A stretch of 64,000 nucleotides of DNA from Campylobacter coli (GTDB taxonomy: Bacteria; Campylobacterota; Campylobacteria; Campylobacterales; Campylobacteraceae): positions 248,001-312,000 of the forward strand of contig CP154437.1 of the NCBI GenBank assembly GCA_039516895.1, written 5' to 3'. Under the pieces are notes generated by a model. It was not told where the DNA came from, did no database searches, and saw only the letters and a program-made list of their open reading frames with translations. Made by a program: the position numbers and the translations under genes. Shown here in pieces: positions 43,220 through 54,100 of the stretch (positions are counted from its first letter, which is position 1; each line of letters opens with the position of its first letter).

Positions 43220-46023
43220 TGTCAAGTATGAATGAAACTATCAAGCTTAATCGCCGTTCTTTTCTTAAAATGGCTGCGCTTTCAAGTTTGGCAAGTCCGT
43301 TGCTAGCTAGAAGCGAAACTTTAAGAGAAGCAAATGCAGATGAATTAAAAGAAGCTTATGAAGGAAGTCAAAAGATTAAGAGTGTATGTACCGCATGTTC
43401 TGTGGGCTGTGGAATTATCGCAGAGGTTCAAAACGGAGTGTGGTTACGCCAAGAAATCGCACAAGATCATCCTGTTAGCTCCGGAGGTCATTGCTGTAAG
43501 GGCTCTGATATGATCGATATGGTGCGTTCTCATGTGCGTTTAAAATACCCTATGAAAAAAGAAAATGGAGAATGGAAACGCATTTCTTACGAACAAGCTT
43601 TAAGTGAAATCGGAGAAAAATTAGCAGGTTATCGTAAAGAAAATCCAGAAAGCGTTATGTTTTTGGGTTCTGCAAAACTAAATAATGAACAAGCTTATTA
43701 TATAAGAAAATTCGCAGCATTTTTTGGAACCAATAATGTAGATCATCAAGCTAGAATTTGACACAGCGCAACAGTCGCCGGTGTGGCGAATACATTTGGT
43801 TATGGCGCTATGACAAACCATCTTGGAGATATTCAAAGAAGTAAATGCATTATTATTATTGGAGCAAATCCAGCAGTAAATCACCCTGTAGGTTTTAGAC
43901 ACTTCTTAAAAGCAAAAGAAAAAGGTGCTAAGCTTATCGTTGTAGATCCTAGATTTACAAAGAGTGCAGCAAAAGCAGATATTTATGCAAGAATTCGTCC
44001 AGGTACTGATATTGCTTTCATGTATGGAATGTTAAAAATCATTTTTGATGAAGGTTTAGAAGATACAAAATACCTTGATGAAAGAGTTTTTGGTATCGAT
44101 AAAATTCGTGAAGAAGCTGCAAAATGGACTGCTGAAGAAGTAGAAAATGTAACAGGAATTTCTAAAGAACTTCTTATTCAAATCACTCATGAAGTAGCTA
44201 AAAATAAACCGACTACATTGATTTGGGCTATGGGTTTAACACAGCACACCGTAGGAACCTCAAATACGCGTTTGGCTCCTATAGTGCAAATGGTTTTGGG
44301 AAATATAGGTAAATTTGGTGGCGGGGTAAATATTTTACGCGGACACGATAATGTGCAAGGTGCTTCAGATATGGCGTGCTTGAGTGAAAATTTACCAGGT
44401 TATTACCCTTTAAATGAAGCGACTTGGAGATATTATGCTAAGATTTGGGGTGTTGATTATGAGTGGCTTTTGGGAAATTTTGTAAACAAAGATTGGATGC
44501 ATAAAACCGGACTTTCACTTGCTAGGTGGTGGGCTGCAGCCTTAAATGGCAAAGATGGAAATGATAAAGTGGATAATGCAGGAACGCCTTTAAAAGCTTT
44601 GGTGGTAATGGGAAATGGTATCACTTCAACTGCACAGCAAGCTAAAGTTAAAGAAGGTTTGGAAGCTTTAGAACTTTTGGTTTTAGCTGATCCTTTTGTC
44701 AATGAAGCAGGGATTATCGCAGAAAAAAAAGATGGAATTTATCTTTTACCTGCTGCAACGCAGTTTGAAACAAGTGGAAGTGTAACAGCTACAAATCGTA
44801 GCGGACAATGGAGATTTAAGGTTATAGATCCACTTTATGAAAGCAAAGAAGATCAAGAAATTTTATTTGAGCTTGCTAAAAAATTAGGTTTTTATGAGGA
44901 CTTTACTAAAACTTTACGCGATGAAAATGGTAAGATCGTTTGGCCTGAAAATGCTACAAGAGAAATCGCAAGATCGGTTAGAAGCATAGGGCTTAATGGT
45001 TGGAGTCCTGAAAGACTTAAAAAACATACTTTACATTGGGATAAATTTGATGAGGTAACCTTAGAAGGTAAAGATGAATTAGCGGGTGAATACTATGGAC
45101 TTCCTTGGCCTTGCTGGAGTGATAAACATCCAGGTTCTCCTGTACTTTATAATACCGATATCGAAGTGGCAAAAGGTGGTATGGGATTTAGAAATAATTT
45201 TGGCCTTGAGTATGAAGGTGAAAATTTATTGGCTAAAAATGCTCCGATAAATTCACCTATAGATACAGGTTATCCACAAATCACTAAAGATAATATAGAA
45301 AAAGTTCTAGGTATTACCTTAAGTGCTGAAGAAAAAGAAAAGATGGGTGCAATTTGGTCTTATGATGATAGCAATATCATAGCAACTAAATGTATAGAAA
45401 AAGGTATAGTGCCTTATGGAAATGCTAAAGCTAGGGCGGTGGTTTGGACATTTAAAGATCAAATTCCACTTCACCGTGAACCGCTTCATTCTCCAAGAAA
45501 TGATTTGGTGCAAAAATATCCTAGTTTTGAAGATCAAAAAGCGCTTTATCGTGTGGATACGAAATTTGTTTCTGTGCAAAAGGCTAAGGATTATTCTAAA
45601 GAATTCCCACTCAACCTAGTTACAGCAAGGCTTGTAAATTTAAATGGTGCAGGCATGGAAAATAGAGCTTCGATGTATCTTACTCGTTTAACACCTGAGA
45701 TGTTTTGTGAGATAAATCCTGAACTTGCAAATGAGCAAAAGATTAAAGCAGGAGATATGATTTGGGTGCATTCTCCAGAAGGAACTAAAATTCATGTGAG
45801 GGTAAAACTCAATCCAGGTGTAGCAAAAGATATGATTTTCTTGCCTTTCCATTTTACAGGTGTGATGCAGGGTGTGGATTTAACGCATAATTTCCCTAAA
45901 GGAACCAAACCTTATGCAAGTGGAGAAAGTGCAAATACAGTTACAAATTATGGTTATGACATTATGTGTCAAATTCCTGAAACCAAAGGCGGCCTATGCC
46001 GTATCTCAAAAGATGGGGTGTAA
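43219..46023 (+). CDS. fdhA: Formate dehydrogenase catalytic subunit, selenocysteine-containing
   Basis: One 934-residue protein split in a plain translation by an in-frame TGA at 43759-43761, which encodes Sec 181 (VDHQARI-U-HSATVAGVANTFGYGA). Tat signal NRRSFLKMAALSSL, then the [4Fe-4S] ligands CTACSVGC...CCKGSDM near residues 57-94, and the molybdopterin domains. It oxidises formate in the periplasm with a W or Mo bis-MGD cofactor. The base-paired stem 13 nt downstream of TGA is the bacterial SECIS. Operon with fdhB and fdhC. Confidence 0.96.
43759..43789 (+). promoter_or_regulatory. SECIS element of fdhA
   Basis: TGA (43759-43761), 13 nt spacer, then stem TCGCC (43775-43779), loop GGTGT, GGCGA (43785-43789). 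The spacing and a G/U-bearing short apical loop are those of SelB-binding bacterial SECIS hairpins. Confidence 0.85.
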
Positions 46024-46026
46024 AAG

Positions 46027-46668
46027 ATGAGTAAGGTAAATTTTGCAAATTTAGAAAAAGAACGCTTGAAATTCTTTTGTGATAATGAGCGTTGTATTGA
46101 TTGTAATGGATGTTCGGTAGCTTGTGATGAAGCGCACGAACTTCCTATCAATATCCGTCGTCGTCGTGTCATCACCCTTAATGAAGGAGTGCAAGGAAAA
46201 GAAGTTTCTACTTCGATTTCTTGTATGCATTGTGATGATGCACCTTGTGCTATAGTTTGCCCTGTGGATTGTTTTTATATCCGTGCAGATGGTATTGTTT
46301 TGCACGATAAGGAAATTTGTATAGGTTGTGGCTATTGTCTTTATGCTTGTCCTTTTGGTGCTCCACAATTTCCAAAAGATAGCGTATTTGGTAACAAAGG
46401 CATCATGGATAAATGTACGATGTGTGCAGGTGGACCTGAAAGTACAAATTCAGAAAAAGAAAGAGAGCTTTATGGGCAAAATCGTATCGCTGAAGGAAAA
46501 GTACCTGTATGTGCAGCTATGTGCTCGACTAAAGCACTTTTAGTAGGTGAAAGCTCCAAGATAGAAGAAATTTATCATAGCAGATTGCAAAGTAGGGGTT
46601 ATGGAATTGCTAATCCTTCGCAAAGTATAGAATGGAAAATTGCTTACATAGGAAAGGAACGCTTATGA
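46027..46668 (+). CDS. fdhB: Formate dehydrogenase iron-sulfur subunit
   Basis: A 213-residue ferredoxin-like electron-transfer subunit with four Cys groups: CIDCNGCSVAC, CMHCDDAPCAIVCPVDC, CIGCGYCLYACPFG and CTMCAGG (plus CAAMC), enough for four [4Fe-4S] clusters. It passes electrons from FdhA to the FdhC cytochrome b. Starts 3 nt after the fdhA stop; its stop overlaps the fdhC ATG (ATGA). Confidence 0.95.
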   Translation: MSKVNFANLEKERLKFFCDNERCIDCNGCSVACDEAHELPINIRRRRVITLNEGVQGKEVSTSISCMHCDDAPCAIVCPVDCFYIRADGIVLHDKEICIGCGYCLYACPFGAPQFPKDSVFGNKGIMDKCTMCAGGPESTNSEKERELYGQNRIAEGKVPVCAAMCSTKALLVGESSKIEEIYHSRLQSRGYGIANPSQSIEWKIAYIGKERL

Positions 46669-47597
46669 AAAAAATATTGATAACACTTTTAAGCACTTTT
46701 GTAAGTTTGTTTGCCTATGGCAGTGAACGAATGGGACAAGATACACAAATTTGGGATTTTCATCGTATTACAAATATTCCAAATTATGACACTTTTGGCA
46801 AGCTTTGGACTACTTTGCAAGGTGAGTATATAGCTACTATAGCTTTGATTGCGATGATTGCGGTTTTTTCAGCTTTTGCTTTGCATTATATGGTGATAGG
46901 TCCAAAACAATTTTCTCATGATGGAAAGAAAATTTATGCATTTTCTTTGTTTGAAAGAATTTTCCATTTTATCGCGGCTATTTCGTGGGTGATTTTGGTA
47001 CCTACGGGTTTTGTGATGATGTTTGGAGCAACCTTTGGAGGCGGTATGTTTGTAAGGGTGTGTAAAAATTTGCACGCTTTTGCAACGATTTTATTTATCA
47101 TTTCTATTATTCCTATGTTTTTATGGTGGATAAAAAGAATGCTTCCTGCTAGCTATGATATAAGATGGATGATGATAGTGGGTGGCTATTTAAGCAAAGT
47201 AAAACGCCCTGTTCCTGCGGGTAAATTTAATTTTGGGCAAAAATCTTGGTATTATATTGCCGTATTTGGTGGATTTTTGATGATTATCACAGGCGGCTTT
47301 ATGTATTTTCTTGATTTTAATTCTACTGCCATTCAAGGTCTTTTTGGTTTAACACAAATCGAGCTTTTAAGACTTTCAGCTATTATTCACAATTTCTTAG
47401 GAATCATTTGTGCAGTATTCTTTGGAATTCACATTTATATGGCGGTATTTGCTATTAAAGGAAGTATTCATTCTATGGTAAGCGGATATAAAGAAGAAGA
47501 AGAGGTTTATATTTTGCATAGCTATTGGTATAAGGAACTAAGCAATAAAAAACAAATCGAACCTAGTTTTTCTTATGATCCTAATGTAAAAATTTAA
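46665..47597 (+). CDS. fdhC: Formate dehydrogenase cytochrome b subunit
   Basis: A 310-residue membrane protein. A signal-like N-terminus (MKKILITLLSTFVSLFAYGS) is followed by four TM helices; His residues in YAFSLFERIFHFI, CKNLHAFATI and IHNFLGIICAVFFGIHIYM are likely haem b ligands. It passes electrons to menaquinone. Start ATG 46665, overlapping the fdhB stop, is chosen over the in-frame GTG 46632 because AAAGGAAC precedes it. Confidence 0.92.
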   Translation: MKKILITLLSTFVSLFAYGSERMGQDTQIWDFHRITNIPNYDTFGKLWTTLQGEYIATIALIAMIAVFSAFALHYMVIGPKQFSHDGKKIYAFSLFERIFHFIAAISWVILVPTGFVMMFGATFGGGMFVRVCKNLHAFATILFIISIIPMFLWWIKRMLPASYDIRWMMIVGGYLSKVKRPVPAGKFNFGQKSWYYIAVFGGFLMIITGGFMYFLDFNSTAIQGLFGLTQIELLRLSAIIHNFLGIICAVFFGIHIYMAVFAIKGSIHSMVSGYKEEEEVYILHSYWYKELSNKKQIEPSFSYDPNVKI

Positions 47598-47607
47598 ATT
47601 TTACTCT

Positions 47608-47643
47608 GTGAAAATCTCTTAAAATTTTTTAGGAGATTTTCAC
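47608..47643 (+). terminator. fdh operon terminator
   Basis: Perfect 11-bp stem GTGAAAATCTC / GAGATTTTCAC (47608-47618 with 47633-47643) with an AT-rich loop. Confidence 0.75.
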
Positions 47644-47786
47644 AAATTTTGAAGTCCAAAATTTATAAAAAAATACTTTTAATTATCAAAAATGCATAAA
47701 ATGAAATGCCTATATTTTCATATATTTCTTATAATTATATTTTTTTGATATAATACTTTTATAATTTTATTGATAAAGAGATGATA

Positions 47787-48569
47787 ATGGAACCCTTATT
47801 TACAACTCAAATTTTAAAATACAAAGGCAAAGATTTATTTACTTGTGATGATACTTTAGTGCGTGAAATCAAACTTGAAATTTTTATCAATGATGAAAAA
47901 GTAGGCGCTTTAATGGCAACTCCTGTAGATGAGCAAGCTTTGGCGGTGGGGTATTTGATGAGTGAAAATATCATTGCTAAGGTATCTGATATAAAGAGTA
48001 TAGAAACTAAAGATGATGGCATGAGTGTGCATATTAAAGCTAAGATTGATAAAGAAAATCTAGCCAAGCTGAATGCTGAAGGCGTGGTGATAAGCGGTTG
48101 TGGTAGAGCTCATACAGCCAATATTGATCCACAAAGTATAGAAGCAAGTAAAATCACAAGTGCGGTAAAATTTAATAAAGATGAAATTTTAAAACAAATG
48201 AGTGAATTTTATACTCAATGCGATCTTTATGAAAAAACAGGTTGTGTACACACAGCCAAACTTTTTGTCGATAAAGATACTTTTTTTATAGGTGAGGATA
48301 TAGCCCAACACAATACCATAGATAAAGCTTTAGGAAAGGCAAGACTTGCGGGAGTAGAGCTTGGCAAATGTTTTTTAATGGTTAGCGGAAGGCTTAGTTC
48401 TGAAATGGTGGCTAAGGCGGTGATGCACAAAATTCCTGTTCTTATTTCGCGTACAGCCCCTACTTGTTTAGGTGTCATGATAGCAAGAAAATTTGATTTA
48501 ACACTTTGTGGCTTTGCAAGGGGTGAAAATATCAATATTTATAGTGGAGAAAATAGAATCAATGGATAA
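47787..48569 (+). CDS. fdhD: Formate dehydrogenase sulfurtransferase accessory protein
   Basis: A 260-residue FdhD family protein. FdhD relays sulfur to the Mo/W cofactor of formate dehydrogenase. Family segments: LMATPVDEQALAVGYLMSENII, VISGCGRAHTANID (around residue 97) and GRLSSEMVAKAVMHKIPVLISRTAPTC. In the active loop only one Cys is present (GCGRA) where E. coli has CGVC. ATG 47787 is preferred over 47781 by distance from AAAGAG. It overlaps the modE-like gene by 8 nt. Confidence 0.9.
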   Translation: MEPLFTTQILKYKGKDLFTCDDTLVREIKLEIFINDEKVGALMATPVDEQALAVGYLMSENIIAKVSDIKSIETKDDGMSVHIKAKIDKENLAKLNAEGVVISGCGRAHTANIDPQSIEASKITSAVKFNKDEILKQMSEFYTQCDLYEKTGCVHTAKLFVDKDTFFIGEDIAQHNTIDKALGKARLAGVELGKCFLMVSGRLSSEMVAKAVMHKIPVLISRTAPTCLGVMIARKFDLTLCGFARGENINIYSGENRING

Positions 48570-49293
48570 AAATAAAGAAATACTAGCTTATATGAAAGAG
48601 CTTTTAAATAGCAATGAAAAGCTTGATTGTGGAACAGCTTTTAAAATCGCTAAGAAATTTGATGTAGCCATAGAAGAGATAGGTAAAATAGCAGATATCA
48701 ATGGAATTCGTATTGATAATTGCGAGCTTGGGCAATTTGGTCATCTTGATTTTGAAAAAGCAAAAATAGAAGTTTTAAGAAAGGTAGAGCCTAGTTTAGA
48801 TGAAAAGCGTAGAATTTTTTGCAAGGATGCAAGAGATATTGCCAAAGAGGGCTGTGGATTAAAATCAATGCGTTCTGCTTTAAAAGCATATAAAATTGAT
48901 GTGAAATATTGCCAACTTGGTTGTTTTAAAGAAAAAAAAGGTAAGCAGTTTGTAGTTAGAACTAAGACTTGGATAGAAAATGCAGACGGAGATTTGCTTT
49001 TTGGAAAAGGAAAAACCGAGCTTTTAGAACTCATAGGACAAACAGGAAGTTTACTTCATGCTTCAAAACTTATGGGGATAAATTATAAAAAAGCTTGGAT
49101 GCATTTGCAAGTTTTACAAAAAAATTCTCAAGAAATTTTAGTAAGCTCAAGGCAGGGTCGTTCTAAGGAGTCAGGCACCAAGCTTACGCCAAGAGCTATG
49201 GAGCTTATGGAAAATTACGCTATTTTGCAAAAAGATATCGAAGAATATGCCAATAAGCGCTTTAAAGAATTGTTTTTTAAACATAAAAAATAA
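48562..49293 (+). CDS. modE: ModE-like Mo/W-responsive regulator with duplicated N-terminal module
   Basis: A 243-residue protein. Residues about 138-215 (LLFGKGKTELLELIGQTGSLLHASKLMGINYKKAWMHLQVLQ) are the ModE winged helix; no TOBE/MOP sensor domain follows. Residues 20-60 and 84-122 are a tandem repeat, each with Cys...IAK...I.NCELGQF / CQLGCF. This repeated module might be the ligand sensor. In C. jejuni the ModE protein represses molybdate uptake in Mo sufficiency. Start ATG 48562 overlaps fdhD. The upstream GTG 48508 is not used. Confidence 0.75.
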   Translation: MDKNKEILAYMKELLNSNEKLDCGTAFKIAKKFDVAIEEIGKIADINGIRIDNCELGQFGHLDFEKAKIEVLRKVEPSLDEKRRIFCKDARDIAKEGCGLKSMRSALKAYKIDVKYCQLGCFKEKKGKQFVVRTKTWIENADGDLLFGKGKTELLELIGQTGSLLHASKLMGINYKKAWMHLQVLQKNSQEILVSSRQGRSKESGTKLTPRAMELMENYAILQKDIEEYANKRFKELFFKHKK

Positions 49294-49323
49294 TTTTTAA
49301 GCTTAGTTTTTTTCAATTTTTAA

Positions 49324-49349
49324 ATGCAAGCAATTTAATAAGCTTGCAT
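49324..49349 (+). terminator. Terminator after modE-like gene
   Basis: 8-bp stem ATGCAAGC / GCTTGCAT with a 10-nt loop, followed by ATTTCTTT. Confidence 0.65.
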
Positions 49350-49419
49350 ATTTCTTTGATTTAAAGACAAAAAAAGCAAGAAAGTATTATTATTTTGTTT
49401 ATTAAATCAAGGAGAAATA

Positions 49420-49992
49420 ATGAGAATTGATTGTAGAAATCTTGAGTGTCCTAAGCCTATTGTTGAGACAAAAAAAGCACTTCAAAATCTTCAAAATAAT
49501 GAAATTTTAGAAATTGTATTAAATTCTGTTATTTCTAAAAATAATGTTTTGAAATTTTTAGCTTCTTTGAATTTACACGCTGATATCGAAGAAAATAATA
49601 ATGAATTTTATATAAGGGTAAAAAAGCAAGAGCTTGATTTTTCCAAAGCCAGTACAGATGAATATAATGTTTTATTTTTAAAGACAGACAAAGTAGGTGA
49701 TGGCAAATTAGGAGAAAATTTACTCGTAGGTTTTTTAAGTACTTTAAAAAATGTAGAAAATATCCCGAGTAAAATTCTTTGTGTCAATGAAAGTGTTTTT
49801 ATCAATGTAGATGAGAGTCATAGAGCTCATTTGGCAATGAAAGAACTTGAAAAATTAGGTGTTGAGATTATAAGCTGTGGAGCTTGTTTAGAATTTTTTG
49901 GAAAAAGCAAGGAGCTTAAGATAGGAAGCATTGGTAATGCTTATGAGATTTTAAATGAGCTTTGTGGCAAGGCAAAAATCATCACTTTATAA
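49420..49992 (+). CDS. yedF: YedF-type selenium metabolism protein
   Basis: A 190-residue fusion of TusA-like N-terminus (CRNLECPKPIVETKKAL, with the CPxP motif at residues 10-13) and a DsrE-like C-terminus (VLFLKTDKVGDGKLGENLLVGFL, and GVEIISCGACLEFFG). YedF accompanies selD in selenium-using bacteria and is thought to handle reactive Se or S. It precedes selD by 7 nt. ATG 49420 with AAGGAGAAATA. Confidence 0.85.
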   Translation: MRIDCRNLECPKPIVETKKALQNLQNNEILEIVLNSVISKNNVLKFLASLNLHADIEENNNEFYIRVKKQELDFSKASTDEYNVLFLKTDKVGDGKLGENLLVGFLSTLKNVENIPSKILCVNESVFINVDESHRAHLAMKELEKLGVEIISCGACLEFFGKSKELKIGSIGNAYEILNELCGKAKIITL

Positions 49993-49999
49993 GGAAAAT

Positions 50000-51022
50000 A
50001 TGGAATACAAAAACCAGAATCTAACACACTTTGTAAAAGCAGCAGGTTGAGCAGCGAAATTAAGCCCGGGTGGTCTTAAAACAATTTTAAATTTCATGCA
50101 AACAAGCCCAGCTTTACTCAGTGATATCGGCAATAATGAAGACGCAAGTGTTTTTCAAATTAGTCCTGAATTAGCCTTAGTGCAAACGCTTGATTTCATC
50201 ACTCCTATAGTAGATAGCGCTTATCATTTTGGTGCTATTGCTGCAGCCAATGCTTTAAGTGATGTATTTGCTATGGGTGCAGAGGTGATTAATGCTTTAA
50301 ATATAGTAGGCTTTGATACTTGCCATCATGAATTAAATATCTTGCAAGAATTATTGCAAGGTGCAAATGACAAGGTTCAAGAATGTGGTGGCATTATCGT
50401 TGGTGGACATACTATAGAAAGTAGTGAGCTTTTCTTTGGACTTAGTGTAACAGGAAAAGTGCACCCTAAAAAATTTATAGCTAATAATACCGCTAAAGAA
50501 GGGGATTTGATTCTTTTAACCAAGCCTTTAGGAACGGGTATTTTAAGTACAGCTTTAAAAGCTCAAATGTTAGAAGAAAAACATTTAGATCGTATGCTTG
50601 AAAGTATGATGAGTTTAAATTATAAATCCAGTCAAATTGCACTTCGTTTTGGGGTTAATGCGATGAGCGATGTTACAGGTTTTGGCTTTTTAGGACATTT
50701 AAGAGAAATGTTAAATGATAGCATTTCATTTATGATTTTTAAAAACGAGCTTCCTTATTTAGAGGGTGTGAAAGAATATTTTGATATGGGTTTGATTCCT
50801 GGTGGAGCTTATAAAAATTTAGATTTCATGCAAGAGCTTTATCCTAGTTTAAATGAGGAAGATTTACTGCTTTGCGATCCTCAAACTTCAGGAGGACTCT
50901 TAATCGCCATAGAAGAGAAAAAGGCTTTAGAATGCCTTAAAGCTTTAGAAGATGAAAATATTAAAGCTAAAATTGTTGCCAAAGCAGTAGCTAAACAAGA
51001 TGATAGATTTTTATTTTCTTAA
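50000..51022 (+). CDS. selD: Selenophosphate synthase, itself a selenoprotein
   Basis: A 340-residue SelD when the in-frame TGA (50048-50050) is read as Sec 17: THFVKAAG-U-AAKLSPGGL. That is the active-site position occupied by Cys or Sec in SelD. Glycine-rich ATP segments VIGGHTIESSELFFGLS-like 'IIVGGHTIESSELFFG' and DVTGFGFLGHL are present. A stem TTAAG..CC/GG..CTTAA (50060-50079) serves as SECIS. It makes the Se donor for Sec-tRNA. ATG 50000 follows AAGGAAAAT; a plain translation would miss residues 1-32. Confidence 0.93.
50048..50079 (+). promoter_or_regulatory. SECIS element of selD
   Basis: TGA (50048-50050), then 9 nt, then stem TTAAG (50060-50064), one mismatch, CC, loop GGGT, GG, mismatch, CTTAA (50075-50079). 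Confidence 0.75.
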
Positions 51023-51157
51023 TTTTTGTTACTTATATACCCGTAAAAAATTTTTTAATCCTTTTTTATACATTTTTTGAATTTAAAATCTTATTTTTAC
51101 TTTATTTATGATATTATTTTTACTTAAAATATTATTTTATCCTTAGGAGATGTAAAA

Positions 51158-54100
51158 ATGATACAAAAATCCTTAGCTTTAGCTGAAGAATTGCAAGGAA
51201 AAATAGAAGCAAACATTTCAAATTCTGAAAAAGAATTCCATGCTAAAATGCAAAAGCTTCTTAATAATCCTGAAAATAAAGTCATGCTGATCGAATTGCT
51301 TGACCGTTCTTTTAGATGTAAGGATAAAAGAGCAAGTTTTGAGCTTATCGAACATACTTTAAATAAGTATGGTATAGCAGATTTTTTTAGCGCTTTTGAG
51401 AAATTCTTGCTCTTTAGTTTTTTAAATTTTGGTAAATTTGCACCTAATTTAAGCGTTCCATTTTTTGTAAAACATTTAAGAGAAGATACTAAAGCTATGG
51501 TTTTGGATGCAAATCCTAGTGTTTTAGAACCTCATATGCGTAAAAGAAAGGATCAAGATAATATCACTTTAAATGTGAATTTGATTGGTGAAGAGGTTTT
51601 GGGCGAAGCAGAAAGCAAATACCGCATTCAAAAATATGAAGAAGCTTTAAAATCAAGCTATATTACTTATATTTCGATTAAAATCACTACTATTTTTTCA
51701 CAAATTAATATTATTGACTTTGAATACTCCAAGGATGAAGTGGTTAAAAGACTTGATCATCTTTATGCTTTAGCCTTAGAAGAAGAAAAAAAGCAAGGTG
51801 TGAGTAAATTTATCAATCTTGATATGGAAGAATTTAGAGATTTAGAACTAACCGTTGCTGCCTTTATGGAAAGTGTTTCTAAATTTGATATTAAAGCGGG
51901 TATTGTTTTACAAGCTTACATACCTGATTCTTATGAGTATCTTAAAAAACTTTTTGCTTTTTCAAAAGAAAGAGTTTTAAAAGGAATGAAGCCTATTAAA
52001 ATTCGCTTTGTAAAAGGTGCAAATATGGAAAGTGAAGAAACGATCGCAAGTCAAAGAGGATGGGAACTTCCTACTTTTTATAAAAAAATAGACACAGATA
52101 GTAACTACAACAAAATGCTTGATTTTGTTTTAGAGGGAGATAATTATAAATATATCAATATAGGTATCGCAAGCCACAATATCTTTGAAATCGCTTATGC
52201 TTACACACGCATCAGTGAGGCAGGAGCTCTTGATTCTTTTACTTTTGAAATGCTTGAGGGTATGAGTTTACAATGTTCTTATGAATTATCTAAAATGCAT
52301 GATTTAATTCTTTATGCACCTGTTTGCGATGAAGCGCATTTTAATAATGCTATTGCTTATCTTGTAAGACGCCTTGATGAAAATACAAGTGAAGATAATT
52401 TCATGAGATATTTTTTCAATCTCAAAGTTGGAGATAATAACTGGAATGTACAAAAAGAACTTTTCTTAAAATCTTTAGAAGGTATTAAAACGCTTGATAA
52501 TAGCACACACCGCATCCAAGATAGAAACAAAGCTCCAAATGTAGTAAGTGCTTATGAAAGTGGAGTGTTTAATAACGAAAGCGATACGGATTTTATTTTA
52601 CCACAAAATAGAGCATGGGCTAAAGTCATAAGGGCTAAATATGAAAATTTAGAAAATTATGATGTAATGCCTGTAATTGGAGATTTAGAATTTGATAAAA
52701 ATGCTTTAAATGTCTTAGAAGTTAAAGATAAAATCAAAGATAGAGTGATAGGAAAAGCTTATTTAGCAGGTGAAAATGAAATTAAAAAAGCTCTTGAAGT
52801 AGCTAAAAATTCTAATTTTAAAAATACAAGTTTTGATGAAATTCATGCTATTTTAGCTAAGGCTGCAAATTTGATGAGAGAGCGTCGTGGGGATTTGATA
52901 GGTTTGGCCGCACTTGAGGTGGGAAAAACTTTCTTAGAAATCGATCCAGAAGTAAGTGAAGCTATCGATTTTACTGAATTTTATCCACATTCTCTAAAGG
53001 TTTTAAGAGAGCAAAATAAAAATACTCAATTTAGCCCTAAAGGCATAGGAGTAACCATAGCTCCTTGGAATTTCCCTATAGGTATTTCAGTTGGAACCAT
53101 AGCAGCACCATTAGCAGCGGGCAATGTCGTAATTTATAAGCCTTCTTCGCTTTCAACCTTAACAGGCTATATGCTTTGTAAGTGTTTTTGGGATGCAGGA
53201 ATTAGCAAAGATGCTTTGATTTTCTTGCCTTCAAAAGGAAGTGATATTTCTAAATATTTACTTGTTGATGAAGCAGTGAAATTCTCTATACTTACAGGTG
53301 GAGAAGATACGGCTTATGCTATGCTTAAAGCAAATCCTACCTTGCTTTTAAGTGCTGAAACGGGTGGAAAAAATGCTACGATTGTTTCTAAATTTGCAGA
53401 TCGTGACAGCGCGATTAAAAATATTATCCATTCTGCTTTTAGCAACAGCGGTCAAAAATGCTCGGCTACTTCTTTGCTTGTTTTAGAAGAAGAAGTTTAT
53501 GAAGATGAAGAATTTAAAAAGACTTTAGTAGATGCAGCTGCTTCTATGGCTGTGGGAAATCCTTTTGAATTTAAAAATAAATTAGGTACATTAGCAGATA
53601 AGCCTAGTGCTAAAGTAGAAAAAGCTTTAAATGAATTAGCCCCTTATGAAGAATGGGCTTTAAAACCTCAATTTTTAGAAAACAATCCTTATTTGATGAC
53701 TCCAGGGATAAAATACGGCACCAAAAAGGGTGATTTCACTCATATGAATGAGCTTTTTGTACCAATTTTAAGTGTAATGAAAGCAAAAGATTTAAAAGAA
53801 GCTATAGAGATAGTCAATTCAACAGGCTATGGTCTTACTGCAGGGTTTGAGAGCTTAGATGAAAGAGAATGGGAGTATTTTCACACTCATATAGAAGCAG
53901 GAAATATCTATATCAACAAACCTACAACAGGAGCTATAGTGCTTCGCCAACCTTTTGGTGGAGTGAAAAAATCCGCTATAGGTTTTGGTAGAAAAGTGGG
54001 AATTTATAATTATATAACCCAGTTTTTGGATATAAACACAAATGAAGCCGATGAAAATTTACTCAACAATGAACTCGTAAAAACTCTAGAAAAAATAGAT

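Noticed and set aside
43783-46023. Separate 746-residue formate dehydrogenase gene
   Set aside because: It is the part of fdhA after the Sec codon; the frame continues from 43219 through the TGA at 43759 with a SECIS stem.
46632-46664. fdhC start at GTG 46632
   Set aside because: It lies within fdhB without a ribosome site; ATG 46665 with AAAGGAAC gives a normal signal-like N-terminus.
50096-51022. SelD starting at ATG 50096
   Set aside because: The true start is ATG 50000; the in-frame TGA is Sec 17 and the first 32 residues match the family.
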